A stretch of DNA of 64,000 nt from Actinoplanes cyaneus (GCF_016862095.1 NZ_BOMH01000030.1:1-64000); one strand, 5' to 3'; shown: positions 51,640-61,100, numbered from the stretch's first letter. The notes: generated by a model from the sequence alone, not told the origin. Made by a program: numbers and translations.

Positions 51640-54462
51640 CTACGCCGGTTCGAAGCCGGTCAGGTGCAGCGAGAACGCCCGCAGCGACCCGACATCCGTC
51701 CCGGCCAGGTCGGCCACGTGGAACGTCCACGCGCCGTCCGCCGGCGAGACCCGCAGTGCGGCGAGCGGGTCGTCCGGCCGCCACGCCCCGGTGAACGGCG
51801 CGTCGCCGGTCTCCGCGGACGCGAACGGCGTCGCGGCGGCGTCGTCGAACACCACCTGGCACAGGTTGTCCCCGCTGCCGCCGGCCCGCGCGAACAGTGT
51901 CGCCTTCCGGCCGTCCGGTGCGGTCAGCGTTCCGACCAGGTCCTTGACGTACGTGTGGTCGATGCCCGAGCCCGCGCTGGTGGTGCAGGCCGTGCCGTCG
52001 ATCGAGAAGGTCAGCGCGGAGGCGTAGCCGACCCCGCTGACGTTGACGGTGGCCGAGGCACCGGTCGGGTCGTTGTCCGGGATGGCGACGGCCGGGCCGG
52101 TGTAGGCGAAGTCCCGCACGGTCGTCGACGGCTGCCCGGTCGCGACCACGACGCTGCCGGTGGTCGGGGAGAGGTAGCCGGCGAACGTGATCTTCACGGA
52201 CAGGGTGACCGGCTTGCCGACCGGATAGTCGGCGGCGAGCTTGAGCGTGAAGTTCTTCGACTTCGACGCGCCCGCGGCGATGTTCCCGTACGACACGGCG
52301 CGCGGCGTGACGACCGCCCGGCTGTCGTCGGTGCCGACCACGACGCTGACGCCGGTGGCCGTGCCGTCGCCGACGTTGACCGCCGGGAGGGCCACCGTCG
52401 CGTTCTCGCCCGGTTCCAGGTAGGCGTCCCCGTCACCGGTCACCGGCGTGACCGTCGGTGTCCCGGCCCGCACCAGGGGCTGGGGGGTCGCGCCGGTGTC
52501 GCGCAGCAGCAGGTCGGCGCGGACCACGCCGTAGCCGGTGCGGTTGTCGTAACCGGCGGGGGTGAGGTCGAGCGCGGTCCCGGTGAGCGCCGACCGGATC
52601 TCGGTGTTGGTCAGCCCGGGGTTGCCGGAGAGCGCCAGCGCGGCGATCGCGGCGGCGTGCGGCGCGGCCGCCGAGGTGCCGAAGAACGGCGCGAAGTCCG
52701 GCACGGAGGTCAGCACGCCGTCGGCAGCGGTGATCTCCGGCTTGTTCCGCACGGTGCCGCCGGTCGCGCTGAAGTCGCCGGGCGTGACGGGGGTGCCGTC
52801 GGCCTTGAAGAAGATCCGCCGCGGCCCGTCCGAGGTGAATCGTTCCGGCTTGGACTGTTTGGTGAAGACGTTCGGGTAGGGCCCGGCCGGGTTCGGCGGG
52901 TCGCCGTCCTCCAGGTCGAACGGGAGCGGCTCGGCGGCCGGCGCCGCGGCGACCGAGAACGCGTTCGCCGCCGCGCTGTGCCCGCGGGTGATCCCGGGCG
53001 TCGAGAACGCCTTGAGCGTGCCGTCCGGCGAGTCCGCGAACCGTCCGCGGAAGACGCTGAGCTGCAGGTACCGGTCAGCGCCGGAGTACTTCACGACGGC
53101 CAGCTTCTGGTTGCTCCCGGCGCCGGTCTGCAGGATCTCGAACGGGTCGTCGTTGCCGTCCTGGGTGTCCTGCGAGAAGTCCGAGACGTTGCCGGCCGCG
53201 TCGATCAGGTAGAGGTCGTAGTCGTTCGCGGAGGCGGCCAGCGGGTCCGCCCACCACAGTGTCGTCACGCGCCGGGCGCTGTTCGGCGAGAGCGGGTCGA
53301 AGACCTGCACGCCCGGGCCCGGGTCGAAGTCGTGGGCCTGCCCGGCGAACTTGCCGATCCCGCGGCCCGAGTCGGCGAAGTCGCCCTCCCAGTTGCCGGA
53401 GGTCCCGTCGAGCTTGTTGCCCTCGTTGCCGGCCGAGCTGAAGTAGAACGCGCCGTCCGCGGTCACCGCGTTGACCGCCTGCGCCGGCAGGCCGTCCTGG
53501 AACGGGCTCTCGTGGTAGTACACGACGTCGTCCACGATGATGTCGCAGCCGGCCGTGAAGCGCAGCGCCCGGATGTTGTCCGCGAAGCTCGCCTCGCTGG
53601 TGAACGCGGTCGCGAAGCCCAGCCGGGCGTTCGGCACGACGTCGTGGATGATCTCCAGCATCGCGGTGCCCTCGTCGCCGTCACCCTCCTGGCCGGGGAG
53701 CACGTCGACGTCGGCCGGCAGGTCGCCGCTCGCCTGCGAGGCCGCGAGGGAGCTCACGCCGTCGGAGAGCGCGCAGACCTTCACCCCGGTGCCGGTCACC
53801 TTGTAGCGCGTACGGGCGGTGTCCGCCGCGTGCGTCCGATCCCCCTCGGAGACCACCGAGCCCTGGCTCGGCGCCACCGCCGCGGCCTTCGACACGGCGG
53901 CCCGCACGTTCTGCTCGACCCGGGCCGCCCGGGCCTCCTTCGACTCGGCGGCGGGCTTGCTCCGCGGGTCGGTCTCGTGGGCGCTGATCAGCCCGTGCGC
54001 GATGCCGACAGCGGTCACGTCGGACCAGCCGGCGATCGTCGTCAGCGCGGTGAGCGGCGCCTCGACCAGCACGGTCCCGGTCGCCGCGGACGGATACCGG
54101 ATCCCGGCCCCGGCCTTGCGCAGCCGGTCGAGCAGGTCGTCGCCGACCTTGTTCGCGTGCACCTCGACCCGGGTGGTCCCGGCCTTGGTGACCGCGACCC
54201 CGGTGGACACCTTCGGCAGCGCGCTCGCCGCCACCTTCCCGGAGCGCTGCCGCAGCTCGACCGCGAGCCGGCTGTCCAGTTTGCGTTCCGCGCCGGACAG
54301 CGACTTCTTCAGCTGCTGCAACGCGCCGATCTGCCCGTATGCCCGGCTCTCCACGTCCTGCGGTCCCCGCGCCCCGGCACCGGGCGCCCACGCACCCACG
54401 ACCAGCACCGTGGCGGCGACTCCGGTCACCGCGCGGCGCACACTGCGTCCCCTGACTTCCAA
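51640..54462 (-). CDS. Secreted S8/S53-like serine peptidase
   Basis: The product is about 940 residues with a signal peptide (hydrophobic stretch about 12-24). The subtilase core runs from about 225 to 650: KVCALSDGV with catalytic Asp234, then DEGTAMLEIIHDVVP with Glu264 where S8 enzymes have the HGT histidine, an Asp at about 311-312 in IIVDDVVY, SSAGNEG, and Ser near 597 in FGTSAAAPH. An Asp/Glu/Ser set is characteristic of sedolisin (S53)-like members. The C-terminal ~280 residues hold CARDB-like and proprotein-convertase P-like beta domains. TTG 54462 (after GGGGGG) and GTG 54441 (after GGGGA) are both plausible starts. Confidence 0.85.
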   Translation of the reverse strand: MEVRGRSVRRAVTGVAATVLVVGAWAPGAGARGPQDVESRAYGQIGALQQLKKSLSGAERKLDSRLAVELRQRSGKVAASALPKVSTGVAVTKAGTTRVEVHANKVGDDLLDRLRKAGAGIRYPSAATGTVLVEAPLTALTTIAGWSDVTAVGIAHGLISAHETDPRSKPAAESKEARAARVEQNVRAAVSKAAAVAPSQGSVVSEGDRTHAADTARTRYKVTGTGVKVCALSDGVSSLAASQASGDLPADVDVLPGQEGDGDEGTAMLEIIHDVVPNARLGFATAFTSEASFADNIRALRFTAGCDIIVDDVVYYHESPFQDGLPAQAVNAVTADGAFYFSSAGNEGNKLDGTSGNWEGDFADSGRGIGKFAGQAHDFDPGPGVQVFDPLSPNSARRVTTLWWADPLAASANDYDLYLIDAAGNVSDFSQDTQDGNDDPFEILQTGAGSNQKLAVVKYSGADRYLQLSVFRGRFADSPDGTLKAFSTPGITRGHSAAANAFSVAAAPAAEPLPFDLEDGDPPNPAGPYPNVFTKQSKPERFTSDGPRRIFFKADGTPVTPGDFSATGGTVRNKPEITAADGVLTSVPDFAPFFGTSAAAPHAAAIAALALSGNPGLTNTEIRSALTGTALDLTPAGYDNRTGYGVVRADLLLRDTGATPQPLVRAGTPTVTPVTGDGDAYLEPGENATVALPAVNVGDGTATGVSVVVGTDDSRAVVTPRAVSYGNIAAGASKSKNFTLKLAADYPVGKPVTLSVKITFAGYLSPTTGSVVVATGQPSTTVRDFAYTGPAVAIPDNDPTGASATVNVSGVGYASALTFSIDGTACTTSAGSGIDHTYVKDLVGTLTAPDGRKATLFARAGGSGDNLCQVVFDDAAATPFASAETGDAPFTGAWRPDDPLAALRVSPADGAWTFHVADLAGTDVGSLRAFSLHLTGFEPA

Positions 54463-54720
54463 GACAGCCCCCCACTGATAAACATCAATTCGATGTACGT
54501 GGATGCTAGTTGCCACGAGAGATCAACAGAACGCAAAGCGCCGATCACTCTCGGTCCATCTGCGTGCGCCGGTTATCACCCGGGGCAGCGGGCGGCCATC
54601 CCGCGCGCGGGGTAGGAGCACGCCGCCGTGCGCAGTTGCGGCCCCTAACGGGTGGCGTGCGCGGCAGTCGTCCGAGATCCGTCAGTGACCGCCCCGGCCA
54701 GGGCGTTACGGTCCCGGCCC

Positions 54721-55305
54721 GTGAATGACAGTCTCGTGCAGACATCGCAGGGCGGCGGCCTGGTCTTCGGCGACGTGGTCGCCCGGGTCGCCGACTCGCT
54801 CAGCCCGCTCGGCGCCGCGGCGCGCATCTTCGCCGAGGCCGGCGCACTGGTCGTCGACTACCGGGAGATGCAGCTGGACCAGCGCCACAAGGGTCGCAAG
54901 CTGGACCTCGAGGAGCGGCGGGCCGACAACGCCAAGGAGATCCGGCTGGCCGAGCTCGCCGAGCGCCGCCGCACGTCCTCGTCCGCACTCCGGGAGATGC
55001 GCACCCGGCTGGGCGACGCCGAGCTGAGCGCGAAGAGTCTCCGCCGCGCTCTGGACAACATGCAGCGGGACATGGCCCGGGCCCGCGGCCGGGAGAAGTC
55101 GTACTACATGCAGATGATCCAGACGCTGACCGTGCAACTGGTGCACCATCACGGCGCGCAGAGCAACTCGATGGTCGACGCGATCGACTCGGTGCTCAAC
55201 GGCGCGGGCGCGGTCGCCAACCGGCCGGCCGGCTTCGACGTGCCCGCCTGGGACCCCGGTGAGCCACCCGCGCCCCGGTCCCGGCGCCCCCGCCGGAGCC
55301 GCTGA
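54721..55305 (+). CDS. Hypothetical coiled-coil protein
   Basis: The 194-residue soluble protein starts at GTG 54721. A short N-terminal region precedes a long charged helix (about 50-135, QLDQRHKGRKLDLEERRADNAKEIRLAELAERRR and on), predicted to form a coiled coil. The C-terminus is proline/arginine rich. I do not recognise the family. It sits 1 bp ahead of a membrane protein gene, so the pair is probably co-expressed and may interact. The 258 bp between this gene and the divergent peptidase contain no other supported gene. Confidence 0.65.
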   Translation: MNDSLVQTSQGGGLVFGDVVARVADSLSPLGAAARIFAEAGALVVDYREMQLDQRHKGRKLDLEERRADNAKEIRLAELAERRRTSSSALREMRTRLGDAELSAKSLRRALDNMQRDMARARGREKSYYMQMIQTLTVQLVHHHGAQSNSMVDAIDSVLNGAGAVANRPAGFDVPAWDPGEPPAPRSRRPRRSR

Positions 55306-55306
55306 C

Positions 55307-56386
55307 ATGGCCCGCCGCTCGGACGCCGACGCCGGTGCCTCCCTGATCGGCATGGGCCTCGTCGCGTCCTGCTTGTTCTCGCTCGTCGCGACAGTGATCG
55401 CGGTTCCGATCGGGATCCTGTGCGCGCCCGCCTTCGCCATCTACCTGCTGGTCAAGGACCTTTCCGCCGGTACGCCGCAGCACCTCGGCTGGTGGGGCCT
55501 GGCCCTGCTGTCACCGCTGGTCGCCGCGGCCCTGATCTGGCTGAGCAGTCCGAAACAGGGCTGGCTGCGCGGCCGGCCGAGCGAGTGCCCGGAGGACGTC
55601 TACCGCACGCCGGAGGCGCTGGCCGCGGTGCGTCTCCGGCGCCGCAGAGCACTGCTGGAGGCGTACGCGGGAAGGTCCGGTCTGCTTCTGGCCTCGATGA
55701 CCGTGGTGATGCTGGGGACGCTGCTCTACGCCGACCTGTCCGGCACCATGCACGTGGGCGTGACCGAGCAGGTCTCGGGCATCGCGGTCCTCGTCCTGTT
55801 CGCGCCGCCGACGCTCGTGATGGCGACGCTGCTGATCGGGTTCCGCGTGCACGACCGGCAGCCGTACCAGGAGCCGGTGACCGCCGACGTGGTGCGGGCC
55901 GCGGCCGTGCACGCGGAGGAGATGGCGAGCCGGTTGCGGGCCGACACCGCCCGGATGGAGTCGATCGCCGAGCAGGTCGACGCGGTGCTCTCCGGCGCGC
56001 GGGTGCACGTCGGTTTCGTCGCCCTGTGCGACCTGCACTTCGAGTCGTTCAACTGCGCGGACCGGATGCACGAGCAGTACCGCTCGGCGCAGTCCTCGGC
56101 CCGGCTGCTCTCCGACATCCTGGCCCGCTGCCAGGCGCAGTGCGCGCGGCCGCAGGGCCGCCGGGAACAGCACGACCCGGCGCTCGACAGCGCCGGGTCG
56201 ATTCTGGCCCGGTCTGTCGGGCCGCTGAACGACCTGACCACGTACGGCCTGGATCGGGTCCGCACCCTGAACTCCCGGACCGCCGGCCTCAAGCACTCGA
56301 TCCGGGACAACTGCGGGGACCGGGGCTATCGCTGGTACGAGGCGCTCGAGGAACGCAAGGCCGAGGCACGCGGCGCCGCCGTGTGA
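55307..56386 (+). CDS. Hypothetical membrane protein
   Basis: The 359-residue product has four predicted transmembrane helices as two pairs (about 15-45 and 60-80; 125-150 and 160-185). A cytoplasmic helical domain of about 170 residues follows, with a cysteine/histidine-rich patch (LCDLHFESFNCADRMHEQY, RCQAQCARPQG). ATG 55307 has GGAG at 55295-55298. It directly follows the coiled-coil protein gene. No family recognised; a membrane partner for the coiled-coil protein is the most I would infer. Confidence 0.65.
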   Translation: MARRSDADAGASLIGMGLVASCLFSLVATVIAVPIGILCAPAFAIYLLVKDLSAGTPQHLGWWGLALLSPLVAAALIWLSSPKQGWLRGRPSECPEDVYRTPEALAAVRLRRRRALLEAYAGRSGLLLASMTVVMLGTLLYADLSGTMHVGVTEQVSGIAVLVLFAPPTLVMATLLIGFRVHDRQPYQEPVTADVVRAAAVHAEEMASRLRADTARMESIAEQVDAVLSGARVHVGFVALCDLHFESFNCADRMHEQYRSAQSSARLLSDILARCQAQCARPQGRREQHDPALDSAGSILARSVGPLNDLTTYGLDRVRTLNSRTAGLKHSIRDNCGDRGYRWYEALEERKAEARGAAV

Positions 56387-56391
56387 CAGCG

Positions 56392-56422
56392 GGAGCCCGC
56401 CCCTGGGACAGGGACGGGCTCC
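56392..56422. terminator. Bidirectional terminator hairpin
   Basis: GGAGCCCG (56392-56399) and CGGGCTCC (56415-56422) pair around a 15-nt loop between the convergent membrane-protein and lipoprotein genes. Confidence 0.5.
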
Positions 56423-56442
56423 ACGGTGCGCGGTGACGGACG

Positions 56443-57723
56443 TCAGCAGGCGTGCGCGACGACCTTCGGGTCCCCGTCGGCGCTGGCCGGCAGCGTCACG
56501 CAGGCGACGCTCGTGCCCGAGGTGACCTGCGCGACCCCGGACCGGACGACCTTCGCGCTCACGCCCGGCAGGGTCATCTTGGCGACGGCCTCCTTGAGGT
56601 GCGACGCCGGCTTGCCGCCCTTGGTCATGGCGAGCAGCATGGCCTGCGAGCCGATGAGGTCGGCCCACTCCTCGGCGCCACCGGCGGCCGCGCCCGTGCC
56701 TGGGCCCGAGGCGCCCAGCGACTCGGCCAGCTTGCTGAGGTCCACCTTCTTGGCGCCGGTCGGGGCGGCGATGTCCACCCCGGAGGTGACCTCGACCCGC
56801 AGGGACGCCCGGCCGGTGCCACCCTCGGCGAACTGGAGCAGGTTGATCTCGAACGCCTTGAACTGACCGTTGTCGATCCACAGGTCCAGCACGATCGGCT
56901 TGTCCGCCGGCGGCTTGTCCAGCTCGGAGCCGAGCGTCTTGCCGACCATGCCGGACGTGGACTCGCCACCGATCTTCGACAGCGACTCGACCAGGCGCTT
57001 GCCCTGCTCGTACGCCTTCGTCGTCGACGTGGTGGCGGTCAGGTGCGTCTTGTCCTTCTCGTCGCGGACCACGTCGGCGCCCTCGATCAGGCTCTGCGCG
57101 CTCGCCTTGAGCTCGGCGGCGACCTTCTCGTTCTGCGCCGCGTCGGCGCTCGGGGTGACACCGGCGCCGGCGGCCCCGCTCATCTTCTGCAGGTCGGTCA
57201 TGGCGACCGAGACCCAGCCGCCGTCGACCAGGGTGTCCAGGCCGTCGATCGACGAGCCCAGCTCCTTGCGCATCCCGTCGACGTCCGCCTTCGAGGCGCC
57301 GAACTTCGCGGCGAGCTCGGCCACCGGCGCCTTGACGTAGGCCACCTGGTCGATGACCCGCAGGTCCACCCCGGTGACCCCGTCGATCACCGCGCTGATC
57401 GAGCCGCGGTCGTCGGTGACGCCGTCGCCGCCCTTGTCCCAGCCGATGGTGAACGACGAGTTGTAGAGCTTGCGCAGCATGTCCGCGTCCTCGTCGGTGA
57501 ACGCGTCCGCGCCGGTGCCGGCGTCCTTCTTGGCCAGCGCGATCAGATCGTCGACGCTGCCGCCGGCCTTGAGGGTGAACCCGGCCTTGCCGGTCGCGCC
57601 CAGGGCCTCGGCCGCCTTCTTGATCTCCAGCTTCGGCTCGAGCTGCTCGATCTGCTTGGCACAGCCGACCGCGAGCGTGAGAGTGACACCACCGGCGAGG
57701 GCGCCGGCCAGGAAGCGCTTCAT
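56443..57723 (-). CDS. Large lipoprotein, hypothetical
   Basis: The 426-residue product starts at ATG 57723 with a lipoprotein signal: hydrophobic segment about 4-18 and lipobox AVGC with Cys21. The mature protein is rich in lysine, alanine and acidic residues and begins with predicted helices. It then has a repeated beta pattern (FTIGWDKGGDG, ISAVIDGVTGVDLRVIDQVAYVKAPV; LDLWIDNGQFKAFEINL), recalling LppX/LprG-type lipid-binding lipoproteins. I infer a cell-envelope role only. A CGGAGA site is about 10 nt upstream. The 267 bp between this gene and the GH63-like gene contain no supported gene. Confidence 0.7.
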   Translation of the reverse strand: MKRFLAGALAGGVTLTLAVGCAKQIEQLEPKLEIKKAAEALGATGKAGFTLKAGGSVDDLIALAKKDAGTGADAFTDEDADMLRKLYNSSFTIGWDKGGDGVTDDRGSISAVIDGVTGVDLRVIDQVAYVKAPVAELAAKFGASKADVDGMRKELGSSIDGLDTLVDGGWVSVAMTDLQKMSGAAGAGVTPSADAAQNEKVAAELKASAQSLIEGADVVRDEKDKTHLTATTSTTKAYEQGKRLVESLSKIGGESTSGMVGKTLGSELDKPPADKPIVLDLWIDNGQFKAFEINLLQFAEGGTGRASLRVEVTSGVDIAAPTGAKKVDLSKLAESLGASGPGTGAAAGGAEEWADLIGSQAMLLAMTKGGKPASHLKEAVAKMTLPGVSAKVVRSGVAQVTSGTSVACVTLPASADGDPKVVAHAC

Positions 57724-57990
57724 GCGCGAGAATCTCCGTTTCGAGGGGTACGCGGCACTCCCCCGGTGCCGCGGACTGGGAGTGTACGACCCCGGGTCAC
57801 CATCCCCCACATCAATATCCCGCAGGTGACCGCCGCAAAGGCAGAGACAGGCGTCGCCGTACGGCGGAGCAGGGCCGTTGCCCACGCGACCGCGCGCCAC
57901 CGGCCGGCCGGCGCGGGGACCCACGGTCCGGATCGCCTTCTCGGGCGAGCCCGCGCCTTCCGGGGCGATGCCGGATCGCGCCGCACGCCG

Positions 57991-59715
57991 TCATCCGGTG
58001 GTCGTGCCGGAGCGGCGGTTCTCGTACGCCGCGGCGAGGATGAGGTAGCTGCTCGCGGTCCAGGTGTAGGCACGGTCGCGAAGGCCGGCGCCGGTCTCGG
58101 CGTCGAAGTTCTCGGCGAAGCCGGACTTCTCGCACAGGGCCCGGAAGCGTTCGCTGATCTCGTCGGCGAGAACCTCGTGGCCGCCCCGGCGCAGCCCGTC
58201 CTCGATCAGGACGGTCGACGGCGCCCAGATCGGGCCGCGCCAGTAGCCGTCCGGGTCGTAGTGCGGGGAGTCGATCGGCTCGGTCGCCGGCCCGTTGTCG
58301 GTGAGGTGCCCGCGCAGGGCCGCGACCAGCTGTTCCCGGACGTGCCCGGGCAGTTCCGCGCCGAGGGCGATGGGCATCAGGTCGAGCAGGCTGGTGCTGG
58401 TGACGGTCTGCCCGTCGGCCGGGCGGCGGGCGAGGAACCGGCTGCCGTTCCACAGCTGCTCGAGCATCGCGGTGCTGACGGCGTGGGCGGTCGTCGCCCA
58501 GTGCTCGGCGTCGCCGGTCTCGCCGAGTTCGGTGGCGAGGCCGGTCAGCTCGGTCAACTGGAAGACCAGGAACGCGGCGAGGTCGGCGGTCTGCAACAGG
58601 CGGCCGTTGTCGAACGTGGTGGCGTTGTCCCAGCCGCTGTCGTTGCCGTGCTGGTAGTAGGGCAACTCGTGGCCCGGCACCCGGCGCCGGTCGAGCCAGA
58701 AACGCGTCCAGCGGCTCATCCGCTCGTACGCCGCCAGCAGTTGATCGTGATGAAGCGGTTGCGGCAGCAGTCGCCGCAGGTGGCTGAAGGCCCAGCCGTG
58801 GATGGGCGGTTTGACGAAGTTGTAGAGGATCTCGGAGTGGGCGATCGAGTCGGGCAGCGCGCCGGCCGGGTCCTGGTGGTCGAAGGGCAACATGAACTGG
58901 TGCCAGGCCAGTTCGGGGTCGCCGGCGGCGAGGGCGATGGCGTTGAAGCAGTGGTCCCAGCTCCACACCTTGTCCATCCAGTGCTTGGACATCAGCACGG
59001 CGGGGCGGGCGAGGAAGCCGCCGGGTGCCACGGTGGCCGACCACATGACGTAGGCGGCGAGCTCGGCGGCCGGGGTGGCGGGGCTGCGCCACGGCGCGAC
59101 GGCGTCGGCGAACGACGCGAACGCGGCCCGGGCGCCGGCCGCGACCTGGTCGAAGGGGATGCCGCCGCGGTAGGGGGCGCGGGCGGTCGCGTACTCCTCG
59201 ACGGCGATCTCCCATCCGCCTTCCCCGGGCAGCTCCACGTGGCGCTCGCCGGCGCCGAGCAGTTCGACGCCGCGGGTGGTGACCGGCTCGCCGGCGAGGA
59301 CGGTGATCCGGTAGCGGCGGCCGGTCTCGTAGGAGGTGAAGACGTGGGTGTCGTCGGCCGGGTCGCGGTAGAGGTAGGCGCCGGCGAACGGGGTGAGCGT
59401 GCGGGCCGCCGCGGCGATCCGCAGGCCGAGGCCGGTGCCGCGCAGCCGGATGGTGTCGGGGTTCTGGTAGACCAGGTCGATCGTGCCGCCCTCGTGCCGC
59501 CAGGACAGCACGGCCGGGGTCGCGACGACGGCCGGTTCGACGCGGGCGCCCCGGTGGCGGGCCTCGAAGCGCAGGACCGGGTGCATGCCGGTCTGATGGG
59601 AGACCAGGTGCAGATCCTCCGCGCAGGTCTTCTCGGCGATCACCGGGGAGATGTCGAACCAGGAGCCGCGGTAGCTGAACGGGATCTCCTGGATGGCGAA
59701 GGGCACGACGGTCAT
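57991..59715 (-). CDS. GH63/MGH1-like glycoside hydrolase
   Basis: The 574-residue cytoplasmic protein has an N-terminal beta-sandwich (about 1-190) and an (alpha/alpha)6-barrel (about 200-565). Barrel motifs include SWDHCFNAIALA, NDSGWDNATTFDNG (likely catalytic acid Asp in the DSGWDN segment), and GYWRGPIWAPSTVLI with its conserved Trp/Arg. This is the MGH1/GH63 group, acting on alpha-glucosides such as mannosylglycerate, glucosylglycerate or trehalose-like substrates; specificity is not decidable here. AGGAG at 59724-59728 supports ATG 59715. A palindromic operator in the 5' region indicates control by the divergent LacI regulator. Confidence 0.83.
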   Translation of the reverse strand: MTVVPFAIQEIPFSYRGSWFDISPVIAEKTCAEDLHLVSHQTGMHPVLRFEARHRGARVEPAVVATPAVLSWRHEGGTIDLVYQNPDTIRLRGTGLGLRIAAAARTLTPFAGAYLYRDPADDTHVFTSYETGRRYRITVLAGEPVTTRGVELLGAGERHVELPGEGGWEIAVEEYATARAPYRGGIPFDQVAAGARAAFASFADAVAPWRSPATPAAELAAYVMWSATVAPGGFLARPAVLMSKHWMDKVWSWDHCFNAIALAAGDPELAWHQFMLPFDHQDPAGALPDSIAHSEILYNFVKPPIHGWAFSHLRRLLPQPLHHDQLLAAYERMSRWTRFWLDRRRVPGHELPYYQHGNDSGWDNATTFDNGRLLQTADLAAFLVFQLTELTGLATELGETGDAEHWATTAHAVSTAMLEQLWNGSRFLARRPADGQTVTSTSLLDLMPIALGAELPGHVREQLVAALRGHLTDNGPATEPIDSPHYDPDGYWRGPIWAPSTVLIEDGLRRGGHEVLADEISERFRALCEKSGFAENFDAETGAGLRDRAYTWTASSYLILAAAYENRRSGTTTG

Positions 59716-59736
59716 GGGTGGTGCTCCTGCTTTCTG

Positions 59737-59794
59737 CGAATCGATTCGACGACTCGGTTCGCCAGACGATAGGGGCGCCTGCCGATGCGGTCAA
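59737..59794 (-). promoter_or_regulatory. Promoter and LacI-type operator of the GH63-like gene
   Basis: On the minus strand TTGACC (59789-59794) and TATCGT (59766-59771) have a 17-bp spacer. The perfect 12-bp palindrome CGAATCGATTCG (59737-59748) lies just downstream of the expected start point. It matches the site in front of the LacI-family gene. Confidence 0.65.
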
Positions 59795-59844
59795 GATTAC
59801 ATTTCGCTACTTGAGGAGCAGTTCGAAACCTTCACGTCACAGGA

Positions 59845-59893
59845 TTGACATCGGCGAACGTCACTGCCTACGGTGCTGTAGCGAATCGGTTCG
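59845..59893 (+). promoter_or_regulatory. Promoter and LacI-type operator of the regulator gene
   Basis: TTGACA (59845-59850) and TACGGT (59869-59874) are separated by 18 bp. CGAATCGGTTCG (59882-59893) follows at about the transcription start and differs from the GH63-gene operator by one base. Confidence 0.65.
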
Positions 59894-59984
59894 ATGATCC
59901 CTTCGACCCGGCCGCATGGTCATCCGCCGCTTGCGCCAAGCTGCCCGCAGGATGTGCGCCGTCGCGACCGTGGAGAGTGTGCTG

Positions 59985-60995
59985 ATGAACATCGGTGAGA
60001 TCGCACGCCGGGCCGGGGTGTCCCGCAGCACCGTGTCGTACGCGCTCAGCGGCAAGCGACCGGTCACCGGCGAGACCAGGCGACGCATCCAAGCCGTCAT
60101 CGACGAGATCGGCTACCGCCCCAACGCCGCGGCCCGCGCCCTCAAGGAAGGCCGCACCCGCACCCTCGGGCTGGTCATCCCCCCGGCGAACCAGCGCCTG
60201 ACCGACATGCAACTGGGCTTCGTCGCCAGCGTCGTCGAAGCGGCCGCCCGCGCCGACCTCGACGTCCTGCTGTCACCGTCCGGCGGCGACCACGACCGCT
60301 CCTTCGAACGCGTCGTCACCGGACGCCGGGTCGACGGCGTGATCCTGATGGAGATCCGCCTCGAGGACGAACGTGTCGTCCGCCTGCGGGAGAGCGGGCT
60401 GCCGTTCGTCACGATCGGGCACACCGCCAACCCGTACGGAACCTGCTGGGTGGACGTCGACTACCCCACCCTGATCGCCCGCTGCGTGCACCACCTGGCC
60501 GACCTGGGCCACCGCAGCCTCGCCCTGGTCAACCGATCGGCCGAGCTCCTCGCCATCGGCTACGGACCGGCGCACCGTGCCCTCGCGGGCTTCACCGAGG
60601 CGGTCGCCCAGCGCGGCCTCACCGGCGTCGAGCTCACCTGCGCCGACGACGCCGCGGCCGGCGAGAGCTGCTTCGAGCAACTCCGCGATCAGCATCCGGA
60701 CGTCACCGCCGTCGTCACCATCAACGAGGCCGCCCTGCCGGGCCTCCAGCGCGGCCTCGAACGCGCCGGCCTGGTCGTGCCCCGCGACATGTCCCTCGCC
60801 GGTGTCGCCGCCCGGCACTGGGCCGAGGACTTCCGGCCGCAGCTCACCGCCGCGGACATCCCCACCGTGGAGATGGGCGCGAGCGCCGTCGACCTGCTTC
60901 TCGAGCGCATCGCCGCCCCGGAGGCGCCCGCACGCCACCTGCTGCTCGCCCCGCCCGTCTCGCTGCGGGCCAGCACCGGTCCCGCGCCCCGCTGA
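59985..60995 (+). CDS. LacI-family transcriptional regulator
   Basis: The 336-residue protein has the LacI headpiece (NIGEIARRAGVSRSTVSYALSGKRPVT, hinge helix with RPNAAARALKEG at about 45-56) and a periplasmic-binding-protein-like sugar-sensing domain (60-330). ATG 59985 has GGAGAG at 59972-59977; the longer frame to 59916 is unnecessary. It is divergent from the GH63-like gene and upstream of a secreted glycosidase. Near-identical operators before both divergent genes imply autoregulation and sugar-responsive repression of the locus. Confidence 0.92.
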   Translation: MNIGEIARRAGVSRSTVSYALSGKRPVTGETRRRIQAVIDEIGYRPNAAARALKEGRTRTLGLVIPPANQRLTDMQLGFVASVVEAAARADLDVLLSPSGGDHDRSFERVVTGRRVDGVILMEIRLEDERVVRLRESGLPFVTIGHTANPYGTCWVDVDYPTLIARCVHHLADLGHRSLALVNRSAELLAIGYGPAHRALAGFTEAVAQRGLTGVELTCADDAAAGESCFEQLRDQHPDVTAVVTINEAALPGLQRGLERAGLVVPRDMSLAGVAARHWAEDFRPQLTAADIPTVEMGASAVDLLLERIAAPEAPARHLLLAPPVSLRASTGPAPR

Positions 60996-61024
60996 CCCGC
61001 GCGGCACCGCCGCCGGGGTCAGCA
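60992..61024 (+). terminator. Hairpin after the LacI-family gene
   Basis: GCTGACCC (60992-60999, including the stop codon) pairs with GGGTCAGC (61017-61024) around a 17-nt loop, before the secreted glycosidase gene. Weak terminator or attenuator. Confidence 0.4.
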
Positions 61025-61100
61025 CACCCCGAATCTCCCGGGAGGAGCCGCCGGCTCGTCCCGCGATACCCCCTGCTTCCCCGGAGAACAGGAGACCACC

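Noticed and set aside
51298..51862. Two overlapping minus-strand frames upstream of the VMAP protease (51298-51561 and 51521-51862)
   Set aside because: Both are arginine-rich and lack a ribosome-binding site. The better candidate in this gap is the 56-codon frame with a perfect site.
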